Below are positions 7,066 through 15,624 of a stretch of 64,000 nt of DNA, one piece after another. The DNA comes from Enhygromyxa salina (GTDB taxonomy: Bacteria > Myxococcota_A > Polyangia > Nannocystales > Nannocystaceae). The notes under the pieces are model-generated. The model saw only the letters and a program-made list of their open reading frames with translations, was not told where the DNA came from and made no database searches. The stretch lies in contig NZ_PVNK01000184.1 in assembly GCF_002994615.1 (NCBI RefSeq), forward strand, positions 1-64,000, given 5' to 3'. Positions within the stretch are counted from its first letter, which is position 1, and every line of letters begins with the position of its first letter. A program made the translations under genes and the position numbers.

Positions 7066-8490
7066 ATGTTCCGGCGAGGCAGCGTCTTCGCTCCGGGCCT
7101 GGTCGCGCTCGGGTTCACGCTCGGCTGCGAGGCCGCGCCCGCGCCGGCGCCGACCTCCGCGAGCGAGCCGCCGCCGGTCCGTGCCTCGGCCGCCGTCGAG
7201 CCGGACGCGGAGCCAGAGCCCGCGCCAGAGCCGTGGTCGGACGCGTGGCTCGAGGCCGAGGCGAGCCGCTACCTCGACGACCCGAGCTTTCGTCGCCAGG
7301 CCCTCGAGGCCTCGCTGACCAACCCCGACAACCAGTACTCGCGCAAGCGCCTGGCCGCCTACGGCCACGCCGATCGCGGCTGGGACGGGCTCCCGCAGTG
7401 GCGGCCGAAGGTCACACAGGTGACGACGCCGATCGTCGAGCAGCTGCGCGAGACCGGCGAGCTCAGGGCCCCGCCCGGGACGCCGCTGTGGGACGGCCAG
7501 CGACCCACGAGCCTCGCCGCCTGGGTCGAGCTCGGCGAGCGGGTGTTCTACGACTACCCCCTGCGACCCGAGCTCTTCGCCCGCCACGCCCTCGCCAACC
7601 CCGAGCTCGCGGCCTCCGTCGGCCTCCGGCCCGACCCGAGCGGGCGCTGGCCCGGGGTCGTGGTGTTCGACGATCTCGACGGCCAGCGGGAGGTCGGGAT
7701 CACCTGCGCCCTGTGTCACGTCGGCGAGGACGCGGGCGGCGGCCTGGTCCCCGGCCGGGCCCATCGGGGACTCGACTACGGCGCCATGCGCCTGGCCTAC
7801 TACCGCGACAGCAACACGCCGATCTCCGCCGAGCTCGCCCAGCGCATGGCCAGCTGGGGACCCGGCCGGGCCGACATCACCGACGACGAAGACGAGGATC
7901 CGGTCGCGATCCCGGATCTGTGGCGGGTCCGCGAGCTGACCCATCTGACCCAGGCCGCCACGCTGCGCCACGATCACCCCGCGGCCCTGGCGATCCGCCA
8001 GGAGACGCAGCTGCTCCACGCCAACCGCGAGCGCGCCCGGCCGCCCCGCGAGCTCGCGTGGGCCCTGGCGATGTACGTGTACTCGCTCGCGCCGCCGCCT
8101 CGCGCGGACCCGCCGTCGGCCTCGGCCTCGGCCACCGCGCTCGGCCGGGCGACCTTCGAGCGGGCCTGCGCGCGCTGTCACGAGTACGCCAACGGATCCG
8201 GCGAACCGGTCTCGGCCCGCTCGGTCGGCACCGATCCAGCCCTGGCCCTCGGCCGCGCGCGGGGGACCGGGCTCTACCGACCCGCCGCGCTGGTTCGGGT
8301 CGCCGACGCGGGCCCCTATCTCCACGACGGCACCGTCGCCTCGCTCGAGGATCTGCTCAGCCCGGCCCGGCTCGAGCCCGAGTTTCGCGCGGGCGTCCGG
8401 GGCCCCGGGCCCGTCGTCGGCCATCGCTACGGGATGGACCTGCCCGAGGACACGCGCGCGGCCTTGATCGCCTACCTCGGCACGCGCTGA
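7066..8490 (+). CDS. Di-heme c-type cytochrome lipoprotein
   Basis: This 474-residue protein has a signal ending in FTLGC (Cys 21), so it is probably a lipoprotein. An Ala/Pro/Glu-rich linker follows. Two covalent heme motifs are visible: CALCH (residues 214-218) and CARCH (368-372). The second domain ends with GPYLHDGTVASLEDLL, like the C-terminal heme domain of di-heme peroxidase/MauG-like and cytochrome oxidoreductase proteins, where HDG sits near the distal heme. The reaction is not evident; electron transfer or peroxidase-type chemistry in the periplasm is likely. The 3' end overlaps the convergent gene by 19 bases. Confidence 0.85.
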   Translation: MFRRGSVFAPGLVALGFTLGCEAAPAPAPTSASEPPPVRASAAVEPDAEPEPAPEPWSDAWLEAEASRYLDDPSFRRQALEASLTNPDNQYSRKRLAAYGHADRGWDGLPQWRPKVTQVTTPIVEQLRETGELRAPPGTPLWDGQRPTSLAAWVELGERVFYDYPLRPELFARHALANPELAASVGLRPDPSGRWPGVVVFDDLDGQREVGITCALCHVGEDAGGGLVPGRAHRGLDYGAMRLAYYRDSNTPISAELAQRMASWGPGRADITDDEDEDPVAIPDLWRVRELTHLTQAATLRHDHPAALAIRQETQLLHANRERARPPRELAWALAMYVYSLAPPPRADPPSASASATALGRATFERACARCHEYANGSGEPVSARSVGTDPALALGRARGTGLYRPAALVRVADAGPYLHDGTVASLEDLLSPARLEPEFRAGVRGPGPVVGHRYGMDLPEDTRAALIAYLGTR

Positions 8491-10187
8491 CCCGGCTCGT
8501 CGCTCGCGGCCCGGGCGTCCACAAACTCGACGTCGGACGCGTGCGCGCGCTCGCGCAGCGCTCGGCTCAGGCCCGGGCGGTCGTAGTGGGCCGTGTCCAC
8601 GCGGGCCAGCGTCAGCTGCGACAGCCCGGCGTCGAGCAGGGGGCTGAGTCCGTCGAGCAGGGCCTGGGTCTGCTGCGGCGCCGGGGACCTGGCCGAGCTC
8701 GGGTCGAGGGGCGCGTGGACGTCGAGGGTGACTTGGGTCAGCCGGTCCGCGGCGTCGCGCTCGATGGTCACGGTGCAGCCCTCGGGCCGGGTCGCGCGGG
8801 TCGTGGCCCCGTCGATCATCCGCAGACGTCGGACGTGCTCGGGCAGTCGATCGCGCAGGAGCTCGTAGCGCGTGCGCAGGTAGGGGTCCTCGCGGTGGTC
8901 ACCGACCCAGTCGCGGACCTGGCCGCGCTTGCGGTGGTAGTAGACCGCGAATTCCTCGAGCCCCACGCAGGTCGGCGAGTCGATCAGGACCAGGAGCTGG
9001 GCGTTGACCGCTCGGCGGACCAGCAGCGATCGCAGGCCCAGCGGGGTGTCGAAGCGGAGGTTGGGATCGGCGAGCGAGCACTCGTAGTGTTCGACGGACT
9101 CCAGCCGGCCCGCGGCGCGCAGCGCGACGAAGCGCTCGAGATCCAAGAACCCGTAGAGCGAGCGCAGCCGGTCGAGGCGCCCGCGCAGGGCCAGGAGCTC
9201 GGGCACGTGGCCGTCGAGGCTGCGCAGCGTCGACCACTCGCTCGCGCCGACGATCTCGGCGTCGAGCTTGCCGACCTCGATCGAGGCCGCGGACAGAAAC
9301 CCTCGCTCGAACACGCGACCGTCGCGGCCGAGGACCGCGTGGAGGACCCCGGCCCACTCGGCCTCGTGGCGCCTGAGCAGCTCGCGCTCGCGGGCGGAGG
9401 CCGGCGCGTCGGTCCCCGCCCGCGCGAGCTGCAAGGTGATGAACTCGCCGCGGGGATCGCCTTGCTCGGTCAGCCAGTCGGCGTAGACCAGGCGGCGCGC
9501 GTCGGCGTCGGGGTCGGCGTAGATCGCGTCGCGCAGCGCGGCTGTCCGGGCCTCGCGCGCGCGCTGATCCCGAGCCCGGTGCTCGAGCTGGGTCTGAGCC
9601 GCGCGCGCGCCCGCGTCGAGCTGGACGATCGAGACCGCCGAGAGGCTGGAGATCGCGCCCCGGAGCTGGCGCCGGAGCTCGGACCCCACGCCGGGCTCGC
9701 GGGCGAGCTGCTCGAGGGTCGCGAGCTGCCGGGGGTCGCGCTGGGCCGCGAGCAGACGGACGGTGTTCGCGGCGACCTCAGCTGCGCCGGGCGCCTCGAC
9801 CGGTGTCAGGGGCAGCCGCAGGCGCGAGGCCATGGCCGCGGCCAGGAGCGGATCGGGGGTCCAGTCGGCGAGCACGCGCAGCCGCTCGAGCTCGGGCAGA
9901 TCGGGGTGCCAGGGCTCGTCGAGGAGGACCGGCAGCAGCAGGGGGTCGCCGCGGCCCCGATCGGCCCGCTCACGCCAGCTCCTGGCCCGCTCGGCCGGGT
10001 CGCGGCCCGCGAGGGGCTCGGCCCGAACACGGGCCAGGAGCAGCTCGTAGAGCCCCGCGACGCTCGGGTTTCGGCTCTCGCGCCAGGCCGCGCGCAGGTG
10101 CTCCGCCATCGCCCCGTGTCGGCCCGCGGCCATCGCCGTGGTCGCGGTCTCGAGGGACCGCGCGAGCGCTCGCCGGGCCTCGCTCAT
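8472..10187 (-). CDS. TIGR02996-domain protein
   Basis: This 571-residue protein has no signal or membrane segment. Residues about 218-255 contain the TIGR02996 signature: an RDAIYADP start, RRLVYADWLTEQGDPRGEFI, and TLQLAR. This short domain is common in myxobacteria and planctomycetes and has no known biochemical role. The N-terminal 200 residues are helical and Arg/Leu-rich. The C-terminal part has alternating leucine spacing (LRSLDGHVPELLALRGRLD and similar) suggestive of leucine-rich-repeat-like structure. It overlaps the convergent cytochrome gene by 19 bases. Many myxobacterial genomes carry expanded sets of these genes. Confidence 0.82.
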   Translation of the reverse strand: MSEARRALARSLETATTAMAAGRHGAMAEHLRAAWRESRNPSVAGLYELLLARVRAEPLAGRDPAERARSWRERADRGRGDPLLLPVLLDEPWHPDLPELERLRVLADWTPDPLLAAAMASRLRLPLTPVEAPGAAEVAANTVRLLAAQRDPRQLATLEQLAREPGVGSELRRQLRGAISSLSAVSIVQLDAGARAAQTQLEHRARDQRAREARTAALRDAIYADPDADARRLVYADWLTEQGDPRGEFITLQLARAGTDAPASARERELLRRHEAEWAGVLHAVLGRDGRVFERGFLSAASIEVGKLDAEIVGASEWSTLRSLDGHVPELLALRGRLDRLRSLYGFLDLERFVALRAAGRLESVEHYECSLADPNLRFDTPLGLRSLLVRRAVNAQLLVLIDSPTCVGLEEFAVYYHRKRGQVRDWVGDHREDPYLRTRYELLRDRLPEHVRRLRMIDGATTRATRPEGCTVTIERDAADRLTQVTLDVHAPLDPSSARSPAPQQTQALLDGLSPLLDAGLSQLTLARVDTAHYDRPGLSRALRERAHASDVEFVDARAASDEPGQRVPR

Positions 10188-10596
10188 CGGGGGCTCACCG
10201 AGGTCGACGGGCCCGACGCGGTGCCCTGGGGTCGGCGCGCGAGGGTCGAGATGGCGGCGACCCGCACGACGATGCGCTTGCGCTCTGGATCGAACAGGCC
10301 CATCCGCGCCCGCAATCTACCTGACGCGGGGCTGTTCCACGGGCCGTGCAACGCGCGGATCGATGGACGCGACGGGGAGCGACGGGAAGCGACGGGGAGC
10401 GACGCAGTGATGTTTGGATCATGTAATGTCAGTAATCTGAGATCCGTGATTCCAAAGAATTGAAGTGTGCGTATTTTCGCTCAATTTTGATGTTTTAACT
10501 GTACTGAGGGCCAATCTGCTGTCTTTTGGATCGTGCCCGAATATGCACTACACACCGATGAAATGTCGGCACTTTGCTTGCAGCGTGGTCACCCCG
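10188..10596. other. Intergenic region with AT-rich island
   Basis: No convincing gene is present. Bases 10371-10406 hold three copies of a GACGGGGAGC decamer plus a partial one. From about 10408 to 10560 the sequence is markedly AT-rich, with stretches such as AATTTTGATGTTTTAACT, in a GC-rich surrounding. It probably contains the promoter region of the gene at 10597, but no clear -35/-10 pair was found. Reading frames here, including a GTG-initiated extension from 10465, have unusual composition and no similarity that I recognise. Confidence 0.6.
10371..10406. repeat. 10-bp tandem repeat
   Basis: Three copies of GACGGGGAGC (the middle one with one substitution) and part of a fourth lie at the border between normal GC-rich sequence and the AT-rich island. 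Confidence 0.75.
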
Positions 10597-11055
10597 ATGT
10601 CGAGCTACACCGAAGTATCGGCGCTCCACGAGCAAATCCGCGAGCTCGTGCGGCGCTGGTTGCCGATGCTCTTGAGCCAGGCGGGTGTGTCAAATCGAGA
10701 TATGGTGATGTTGCGTGAGGCCGTCAGCACCGATGAGGGTGATCTGCGCACCCAACTCGACTTTGCTCGGCGCGCCGTCGAGAACGCTGCCCAGCGCCGA
10801 GTTCGAGATGACGCGAAGAGCGTGAACCTCGCCGAGTCCGTGCTCTCGCTCGTCTCGGGCCTGTGCCTGACCCTCAACCTCCAGCACCGGGACTTCCGCT
10901 CGGCCCAGCGGCGGCTCGACGAGGTCAAGCGTGAGCTGTTTGCGCTGATCGTCGTCGGGCCCGCGTCCACCAGGCGAGTCGAGCTCAGGCCCTCGAGCTG
11001 GTGGTCACGCCTCGTCTCACGTGGCGCAAACGGCGACATCACCCTGCTCAACTGA
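10597..11055 (+). CDS. Hypothetical protein
   Basis: This 152-residue protein has no family that I recognise. It is mainly helical, with heptad-like stretches (HEQIRELVRRWLPMLLSQAG and a C-terminal RRLDEVKRELFALIVV). No signal peptide is visible. The reading frame stays open upstream to a GTG at 10465, with ATGs at 10543 and 10558, but that extension runs through the AT-rich island and is Cys/Met-rich, unlike the rest, so the ATG at 10597 is preferred. No strong Shine-Dalgarno supports any choice. It stands alone between the AT-rich island and the tRNA gene. Confidence 0.55.
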   Translation: MSSYTEVSALHEQIRELVRRWLPMLLSQAGVSNRDMVMLREAVSTDEGDLRTQLDFARRAVENAAQRRVRDDAKSVNLAESVLSLVSGLCLTLNLQHRDFRSAQRRLDEVKRELFALIVVGPASTRRVELRPSSWWSRLVSRGANGDITLLN

Positions 11056-11151
11056 GCGCCCCGTTATGCCTCTGTGGGGCAAATGGTCGCGCTTTGTCGG
11101 TCCGCCGGGGAGTCGAGCTGGCGAAGGGATCCAAAGGTCAGTCGAGACATC

Positions 11152-11180
11152 TTGACGGGCACACATAACTCGCTTAAGTA
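11152..11180 (+). promoter_or_regulatory. Sigma-70-type promoter for tRNA-Met
   Basis: TTGACG at 11152-11157 and TAAGTA at 11175-11180 are separated by exactly 17 bases. The tRNA begins 11 bases after the -10 element. The same -35 hexamer and spacing occur at the tRNA-Thr promoter, which supports the call. Confidence 0.8.
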
Positions 11181-11191
11181 CTCCGGCCCGC

Positions 11192-11265
11192 GCCGAGGTA
11201 GCTCAGCTGGTTAGAGCGGAGGATTCATAACCCTCAGGTCGGCAGTTCAAGTCTGCCCCCCGGCA
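11192..11265 (+). tRNA. tRNA-Met (CAT anticodon)
   Basis: This is a 74-base cloverleaf. The acceptor GCCGAGG pairs with CCCCGGC (one A-C mismatch), the D-arm is GCTC/GAGC, the anticodon loop is TTCATAA, the T-arm is GGCAG-TTCAAGT-CTGCC and the discriminator is A. CCA is not encoded. The shape is that of elongator Met; a lysidine-modified Ile tRNA also carries CAT and cannot be excluded by eye. Confidence 0.9.
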
Positions 11266-11272
11266 CTCACAC

Positions 11273-11304
11273 AAGGCCGCCAGCGTCCGCTGGCGGCCTT
11301 TTCT
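11273..11304 (+). terminator. Intrinsic terminator after tRNA-Met
   Basis: AAGGCCGCCAGC (11273-11284) and GCTGGCGGCCTT (11289-11300) form a perfect 12-bp stem with a GTCC loop. TTTCTT follows. It lies eight bases past the tRNA. Confidence 0.9.
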
Positions 11305-11323
11305 TCAACCGCGGGACACGCAC

Positions 11324-12244
11324 TTGGCTACTCAGGCACCGGCAGGGCCGCGCGCGGGCGAGCGCATCTTCCTGGTCGACGGCAACAACCTCGTCCACCG
11401 GCTGTTTCACGCCACGCCGCCGAGCTTCGCCCCGGCCGACGGGACCACCCCGATCAACGCCGTCGTCGCCTGGACCCGGCGCATGCGGGCGCTGCGTCTT
11501 CGCTACGATCCCCACTACCTGGTGCCGATCTTCGACGGGCCCGGCGACAACTGGCGGCGCGAGCTCTACCCCGAGTACAAGGCCAAGCGCAGGCCCTCGC
11601 CGGCTGAGCTCGACAGCCAGTGGGAGCCGATCTGGCGGGTCAGCGAGGCCCTCGGGCTGTCCCCCGTACGCCAGGCGAGCCTCGAGGCCGACGACCTGCT
11701 CGGCGCCTACACCGAGGCGGCCGTCGCCGCGCAGCTCGAGGTCGTGGTCGTGTCGAACGACAAGGATCTGATGCAGCTGATCCGCGGGCCCGACCGCGGC
11801 CCGGGATCTGTCCGTCAGCTCAACCCCTTCAGCGGGCGCTCGTTTGGCCCCGCACAGGTCGAGGCCAAGTTCGGTGTCCCGCCCGCGCTCTTGGCCGACC
11901 TGCTCGCGCTCGCGGGCGACAGCACCGACAACATCCCCGGGGTCCCGGGGATCGGGCCCAAGATCGCTGCGTCGTTGATCCGAGATTGGGGCGACCTCGC
12001 GGGCGTGTTGGCCAACGCGTCGCTCGTTCGCCAGACCAAGCGGAGCCAGAGCCTGCTGCGCAACGCCGACAGCGCTCGCCTGAGCCGCAAGCTCGTCGCG
12101 CTGCGCAGCGATCGACCGCTGCCTCGGGCGCTGGCGGACATCCCCCGCTGGACGCCCTCGCGCAGGGCCCTCGACGCGTTCTTCGGCGAGCTCGGCTTCG
12201 CGTCCTTCGAGCTGGCGCTCGACGGTTTTCAGCCCAGGGAATGA
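11324..12244 (+). CDS. 5'-3' exonuclease (flap-endonuclease / Pol I N-domain family)
   Basis: This 306-residue protein matches the free-standing 5'-3' exonuclease family related to the N-terminal domain of DNA polymerase I. Metal-binding acidic motifs are present: FLVDGNNLVHRLFHA, PIFDGPGDNWRRELYPEYKA, LEADDLLG and VVSNDKDLMQL. The helix-three-turn-helix DNA-binding motif is GDSTDNIPGVPGIGPKIAA. It would cut 5' flaps or RNA primers in replication and repair. The start is a TTG at 11324; about 15 residues precede the conserved core and no better start is visible. The stop overlaps an ATG at 12241, but the next gene probably starts later. Confidence 0.92.
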   Translation: MATQAPAGPRAGERIFLVDGNNLVHRLFHATPPSFAPADGTTPINAVVAWTRRMRALRLRYDPHYLVPIFDGPGDNWRRELYPEYKAKRRPSPAELDSQWEPIWRVSEALGLSPVRQASLEADDLLGAYTEAAVAAQLEVVVVSNDKDLMQLIRGPDRGPGSVRQLNPFSGRSFGPAQVEAKFGVPPALLADLLALAGDSTDNIPGVPGIGPKIAASLIRDWGDLAGVLANASLVRQTKRSQSLLRNADSARLSRKLVALRSDRPLPRALADIPRWTPSRRALDAFFGELGFASFELALDGFQPRE

Positions 12245-12306
12245 CCTACGATGGCGGCCCCGAGGCCGCGCTGTCCAAGCGCAGGGCGTCTGCGGGGGTC
12301 TCATCA

Positions 12307-13410
12307 ATGCTCTGCTTGCGTCTGCTCCTCGCCACCTCGCTCGGTTCGGGCTTCGAGCCCGGCCTCGCAGCTCCGGCCGACTCGATCCCCGGCCAGGTCC
12401 CGGCGCCCGTGGTGATCCACAGCGCCCCCGTCGACGGTCGCGTGCTCCGGGCCGACTTCGAGGTCCCCAGGCAGGTCCTGCTGGTGTTCACGCAGACCTG
12501 GCCCCGGGCGAGCGCGGCGATCGCCGCGCAGGTGCTCGACAGCGGGACGAGGCTCGCCCTCGTGCGCGAGCGCGACAGCGCCCGCTTGGCGTTGACGCGC
12601 TTCGTCACCAAGCTCGAGCGCGCTCACGGACAGCCAATCACCACCCACGCAGACGCCGTCGACACGCCGTGGGTGCGCGACTGGGGGCCCCTGCAGCTGC
12701 GCCGGGCAGGGGGCGGCTCGCTGTGGCTCGACGCCGCCCTCGATGATGCCCTGCGAGCGCACGACGACGGCGCGCCCGGCTGGCTCGCGCGCCACCACGC
12801 CGTCGCGCTCGACGCCCTCCCGTGGGCCGTCGACGGCGGGGCGTTCATCAGCAACGGCGCTGGCCTGTGCGTGCTGAGCCTCGACTACCTCGACGCCCGC
12901 GGCGTCACCTCCGACACCGAGGCGCTGCCCGAGCTGCTCGGGCAGCTCGGCTGTCGGGTCACCGCCGTGGTCCCGACCCTGGTCGCCGAGCACACCAAGC
13001 ACGTCGACATGATCGCCCAGTTCGTCGGACCCGATCGCCTGATGGTCGCCCGGATCGTCGACGAGCCAGGCGGCGCCAGCGAGGACGCGCTGCGGCTCGA
13101 GGCCGCCGAGCGCGGCATCCGAGCGGCCGCGGCCCTGCTCGACGAGGGCGTCACGCTCGATGTCGTGCACGTGCCCACGCCGCCGTCCGAGCCCGGCCGA
13201 AACCCGCGCAGCTACGTCAACGGTCTGCGCCTCGCCGATCGCTACCTGATGCCGAGCTACCCCGAGCTCGGTCCCCCGTGGCAGCGCGAGGCCCAGGCGG
13301 CCGTCCAGGAGGCAGTCGGCGAGCTCCCGGTCGTGGCGATCGACGCGAGCGACATGATCGGCGCCGGCGGTGCGATCCACTGCGCGACGCTCGGCCTGTG
13401 GACCGACTGA
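12307..13410 (+). CDS. Secreted agmatine deiminase / peptidylarginine deiminase family protein
   Basis: This 367-residue protein has an N-terminal signal peptide-like segment (MLCLRLLLATSLGSG...GLAAPA). The catalytic motifs of the porphyromonas-type PAD / agmatine deiminase family are all present: WVRDWGP (122-128), VDGGAF (175-180), EHTKHVD with His 232, and GGAIHC with the nucleophile Cys 359. Such enzymes hydrolyse guanidino groups to ureido groups plus ammonia. A signal peptide suggests action outside the cytoplasm, on arginine residues or agmatine. An ATG at 12241 overlapping the previous stop is in frame, but it would place 22 polar residues before the signal. Confidence 0.87.
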   Translation: MLCLRLLLATSLGSGFEPGLAAPADSIPGQVPAPVVIHSAPVDGRVLRADFEVPRQVLLVFTQTWPRASAAIAAQVLDSGTRLALVRERDSARLALTRFVTKLERAHGQPITTHADAVDTPWVRDWGPLQLRRAGGGSLWLDAALDDALRAHDDGAPGWLARHHAVALDALPWAVDGGAFISNGAGLCVLSLDYLDARGVTSDTEALPELLGQLGCRVTAVVPTLVAEHTKHVDMIAQFVGPDRLMVARIVDEPGGASEDALRLEAAERGIRAAAALLDEGVTLDVVHVPTPPSEPGRNPRSYVNGLRLADRYLMPSYPELGPPWQREAQAAVQEAVGELPVVAIDASDMIGAGGAIHCATLGLWTD

Positions 13411-13428
13411 GGACCGACTGAGGACCGC

Positions 13429-14076
13429 TCAGCTCGATCCGCCCGCCAAAAAGGCCGCCGCCCGCGAGAGCACGTCGCCACGCCACTGCAAGGTCGAGTG
13501 GACGCCGCCGACGAACTCCGGCTCGAGGCCGGGGAGGGGCGTCTCGTCGCTCGCGACCACGCCGTCGTCGTCGCCGTCGATCCGGGGGTTGTAGCCGCGT
13601 CCGTCGCCCGTGCCCCCGACCAGGATCAGCGTCTCGCAGCTCGGCGGCGGCGGCGGCAGCTCGGCGACGCGCGGCGGCTGCAGCTCATCGGCGGCGAGAC
13701 CGTAGAGCCAGCGAAAGGGCGGGAAGTCGCGCTGACGCTCGGCGAGCACCGCGCCTTTGTTCGGCGGCGCCAGCATGACCAGGCGCTGGCGAGGAGCGAG
13801 CTCCAGCAGCGTCGGGCGGGCGAGGAGGGCCCGCGCAACCAGGCCGCCCATGCTGTGGGTCAAGATCCCGAGCACCGCCGTCTGACGGCCGTCGAGCCAG
13901 GCGCGGATCCTCGCCTCGAGCTGTTCGGCGTGGTCGTCGAGGGTGCCGCGGCGGGTGGCGTAGCCGAAGGACCGCGCGTCGAAGCCCCGGCGCCCGAGAG
14001 AGCGCGCCGTCGGTCGCATGCCGAGGGGAGTGCGCAGCGCCCCGTGGAGCAGCACGACCGGGACTCGCTCGGCCAT
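13429..14076 (-). CDS. Lipase/esterase-like alpha/beta hydrolase
   Basis: This 215-residue hydrolase starts at the ATG at 14076 (MAERVPVVLLHGALRTPLG). Features are the oxyanion-loop HG near residue 11, the nucleophile elbow THSMGG with Ser around residue 75, and a C-terminal GGVHST histidine. The closest relatives by motif are PGAP1/LipA-type lipases acting on esters. No signal peptide is visible, so it is probably cytoplasmic. It lies eight bases downstream of lgt on the same strand and may be translated from the same message. The reading frame extends upstream through lgt in another frame; that part was rejected. Confidence 0.83.
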   Translation of the reverse strand: MAERVPVVLLHGALRTPLGMRPTARSLGRRGFDARSFGYATRRGTLDDHAEQLEARIRAWLDGRQTAVLGILTHSMGGLVARALLARPTLLELAPRQRLVMLAPPNKGAVLAERQRDFPPFRWLYGLAADELQPPRVAELPPPPPSCETLILVGGTGDGRGYNPRIDGDDDGVVASDETPLPGLEPEFVGGVHSTLQWRGDVLSRAAAFLAGGSS

Positions 14077-14083
14077 CGGCGCC

Positions 14084-15136
14084 TCAGTCCGACTTCTTGC
14101 TGGCCTTGCTCTTGCCCGCGTCGTCGGAGCCTTCGGTCTTCTTGCCGGACGACTTCTTCTTGGCCGTGGAGGTCTTGTTGCCGGAGGTCTTGTTGCCGGC
14201 CTTCTTCTTGCCAGACGACTTCTTGCCGGACTTCTTCTTGCCAGACGACTTCTTGCCGGACTTCTTCTTGCCTTCGTCCGCGCCCGGGGTCCACGGTCCG
14301 CCCTTCCACTGGATGAGCCCCTGGGGATCATCGGCGAGCTTCTTGAGCCGCGTGATGTGGGCGCCGACGACCAGCCCGATGATGACCACCCCGGTGACCT
14401 GACCAAGCGACACCGGCCCGGCGATCTCGGGGGTCATGTCGTAGCGGAAGGGGTCCTCGATCAGGTAGCGCGTGGCGCCGTAGAAGCCGAGGGCGAACAG
14501 GGCGACCTGGCCCGAGTACTTGCGCCGGGCCCGGATCACGAAGGTGAGCCCCGCCCCGACCGCCGCGGCAGCCGCCGCGTAGAGCTGCGAGGGATGCACG
14601 GGCAGCGAGAGGTCGGCGGGGATCCGCATCCCGGTGAGGATGCGGCGCTGGATGTCGTAGACCGGCGAGTCGGCCGGGAACTGGACCGCGAGGAAGAAGT
14701 CGGGGTCGACGTAGTAGCCGAAGTCCGCGCCCGACAAGAACGCGGCCACCCGCTCGAGCACGACGCCGATCAAGAAGGCAGGCGCGGCGCAGTCGAGCCA
14801 GGCCCACGGCGGTATCTTTTTGTTCTGGCAGTAGACGCCCGCGAGGATCAGCCCCGCGAGCACGCCCCCGAAGCCCGACAGCCCCCCAGCTTGAAGCTGG
14901 ATCAGCGAGGCGATGCCCTCGGACTGGTCGGGGTTTTGGAACAGCCACATCGAGCGCGCGGCCAGGAGACCGCCGCCGACGGCGATCACGTAACCGGTGC
15001 CGAGCTGATCGGCCGGGAGCTTGTCGGCCCGCGCGAGCTGGAGGCTCAGGATCCAGCCGAGGATCAGGGCGACAGCGATCAGGAAGCCGTAGGCATGAAT
15101 CGGCGTCTCGCCGAGTGAGAACAAGACGGGGTACAT
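14084..15136 (-). CDS. lgt: Prolipoprotein diacylglyceryl transferase with Lys-rich tail
   Basis: Lgt transfers diacylglycerol from phosphatidylglycerol to the lipobox cysteine of prolipoproteins at the inner membrane. This 350-residue protein has about seven hydrophobic helices and the family motifs IHAYGFLIA, GGLSGFGGVLAG (usually GG..FHGG), VHPSQLYA and RYLIEDPFR. The last 65 residues are a Lys/Ser/Gly repeat tail absent from ordinary Lgt (typically 260-300 residues), which would lie free at the C-terminal end. The window encodes many lipoproteins that would be substrates. The lipase-like gene follows immediately. Confidence 0.93.
   Translation of the reverse strand: MYPVLFSLGETPIHAYGFLIAVALILGWILSLQLARADKLPADQLGTGYVIAVGGGLLAARSMWLFQNPDQSEGIASLIQLQAGGLSGFGGVLAGLILAGVYCQNKKIPPWAWLDCAAPAFLIGVVLERVAAFLSGADFGYYVDPDFFLAVQFPADSPVYDIQRRILTGMRIPADLSLPVHPSQLYAAAAAAVGAGLTFVIRARRKYSGQVALFALGFYGATRYLIEDPFRYDMTPEIAGPVSLGQVTGVVIIGLVVGAHITRLKKLADDPQGLIQWKGGPWTPGADEGKKKSGKKSSGKKKSGKKSSGKKKAGNKTSGNKTSTAKKKSSGKKTEGSDDAGKSKASKKSD
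14126..14273 (-). repeat. Lys-Ser-Gly coding repeat in the lgt tail
   Basis: Imperfect tandem copies of a CTTCTTGCCAGACGA/CTTCTTGCCGGA pattern (plus strand) encode SGKK-like units at the end of lgt. The clearest copies lie at about 14200-14273. Confidence 0.8.
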
Positions 15137-15243
15137 GGCAGCTGCGAATGGAGGTCGGCCGCGTCACCGCGGCCGAAGTCGGGCGAGCCTATCACCCTGG
15201 TCGCGTTTGTCAGGTGGCCTGTGCGGGAGGCCCGCTGCCGCGA

Positions 15244-15624
15244 CTAGTCGGCGTAGACCGCTTCTTCTTTTTCCTGGGCTTCCTTGCACTGGATGCACAA
15301 GGGGGCCTCGGGCCGCGCCTCGAGGCGCTTGGTCGAGATCGGCTCCTCGCACTCCTCGCAGACGCCGTACTCGCCGTCTTCGATCTTGCGCAAGGCGATC
15401 TCGATCTTGTTCATCAAGTGGCGCTCGCGGCCCCGCAGTCGGAACGAAAACGACTGCATGTACTCGCTGGACGCCTGGTCGACCTCGTCGAAGCGGTCAT
15501 CGGGGGACAGGATCATCTCGTTCGACAACGTCTCTTGGGCCTGCTCCAGCAGGCGCCGCCGTTTGTCGTTGAGCAGCGATTTGAAGTTGTCGAGCTGCTT
15601 TTTGGTCAAGTGTGAGGACGTCAC
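15244..15624 (-). CDS. DksA/TraR-family transcription regulator
   Basis: This 126-residue protein has a helical hairpin (residues about 8-85) and a four-cysteine zinc finger: Cys 89, 92, 110 and 113 (CEECEEP... CIQC). DksA-type proteins enter the RNA polymerase secondary channel and, with ppGpp, tune rRNA and biosynthetic promoters. DELSPD-like acidic residues at the hairpin tip appear as ILSPDDRFDEVDQAS. The start is the GTG at 15624, with AAAGGA about ten bases upstream on the coding strand. The frame stays open to 16038 upstream but the extension is compositionally poor and was excluded. The protein is shorter than E. coli DksA (151 residues). Confidence 0.9.
   Translation of the reverse strand: MTSSHLTKKQLDNFKSLLNDKRRRLLEQAQETLSNEMILSPDDRFDEVDQASSEYMQSFSFRLRGRERHLMNKIEIALRKIEDGEYGVCEECEEPISTKRLEARPEAPLCIQCKEAQEKEEAVYAD

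Noticed and set aside
6828-10463. 1211-codon plus-strand open frame
   Set aside because: It runs through the cytochrome gene and antisense to the TIGR02996 gene. The translation is Arg/Pro/Ala-rich shadow sequence with no family motif, typical of high-GC DNA.
10465-10596. Upstream extension of the hypothetical gene at 10597 from a GTG
   Set aside because: The extension lies in the AT-rich island and is rich in Cys, Met and Phe, unlike the following protein; no ribosome binding site supports it.
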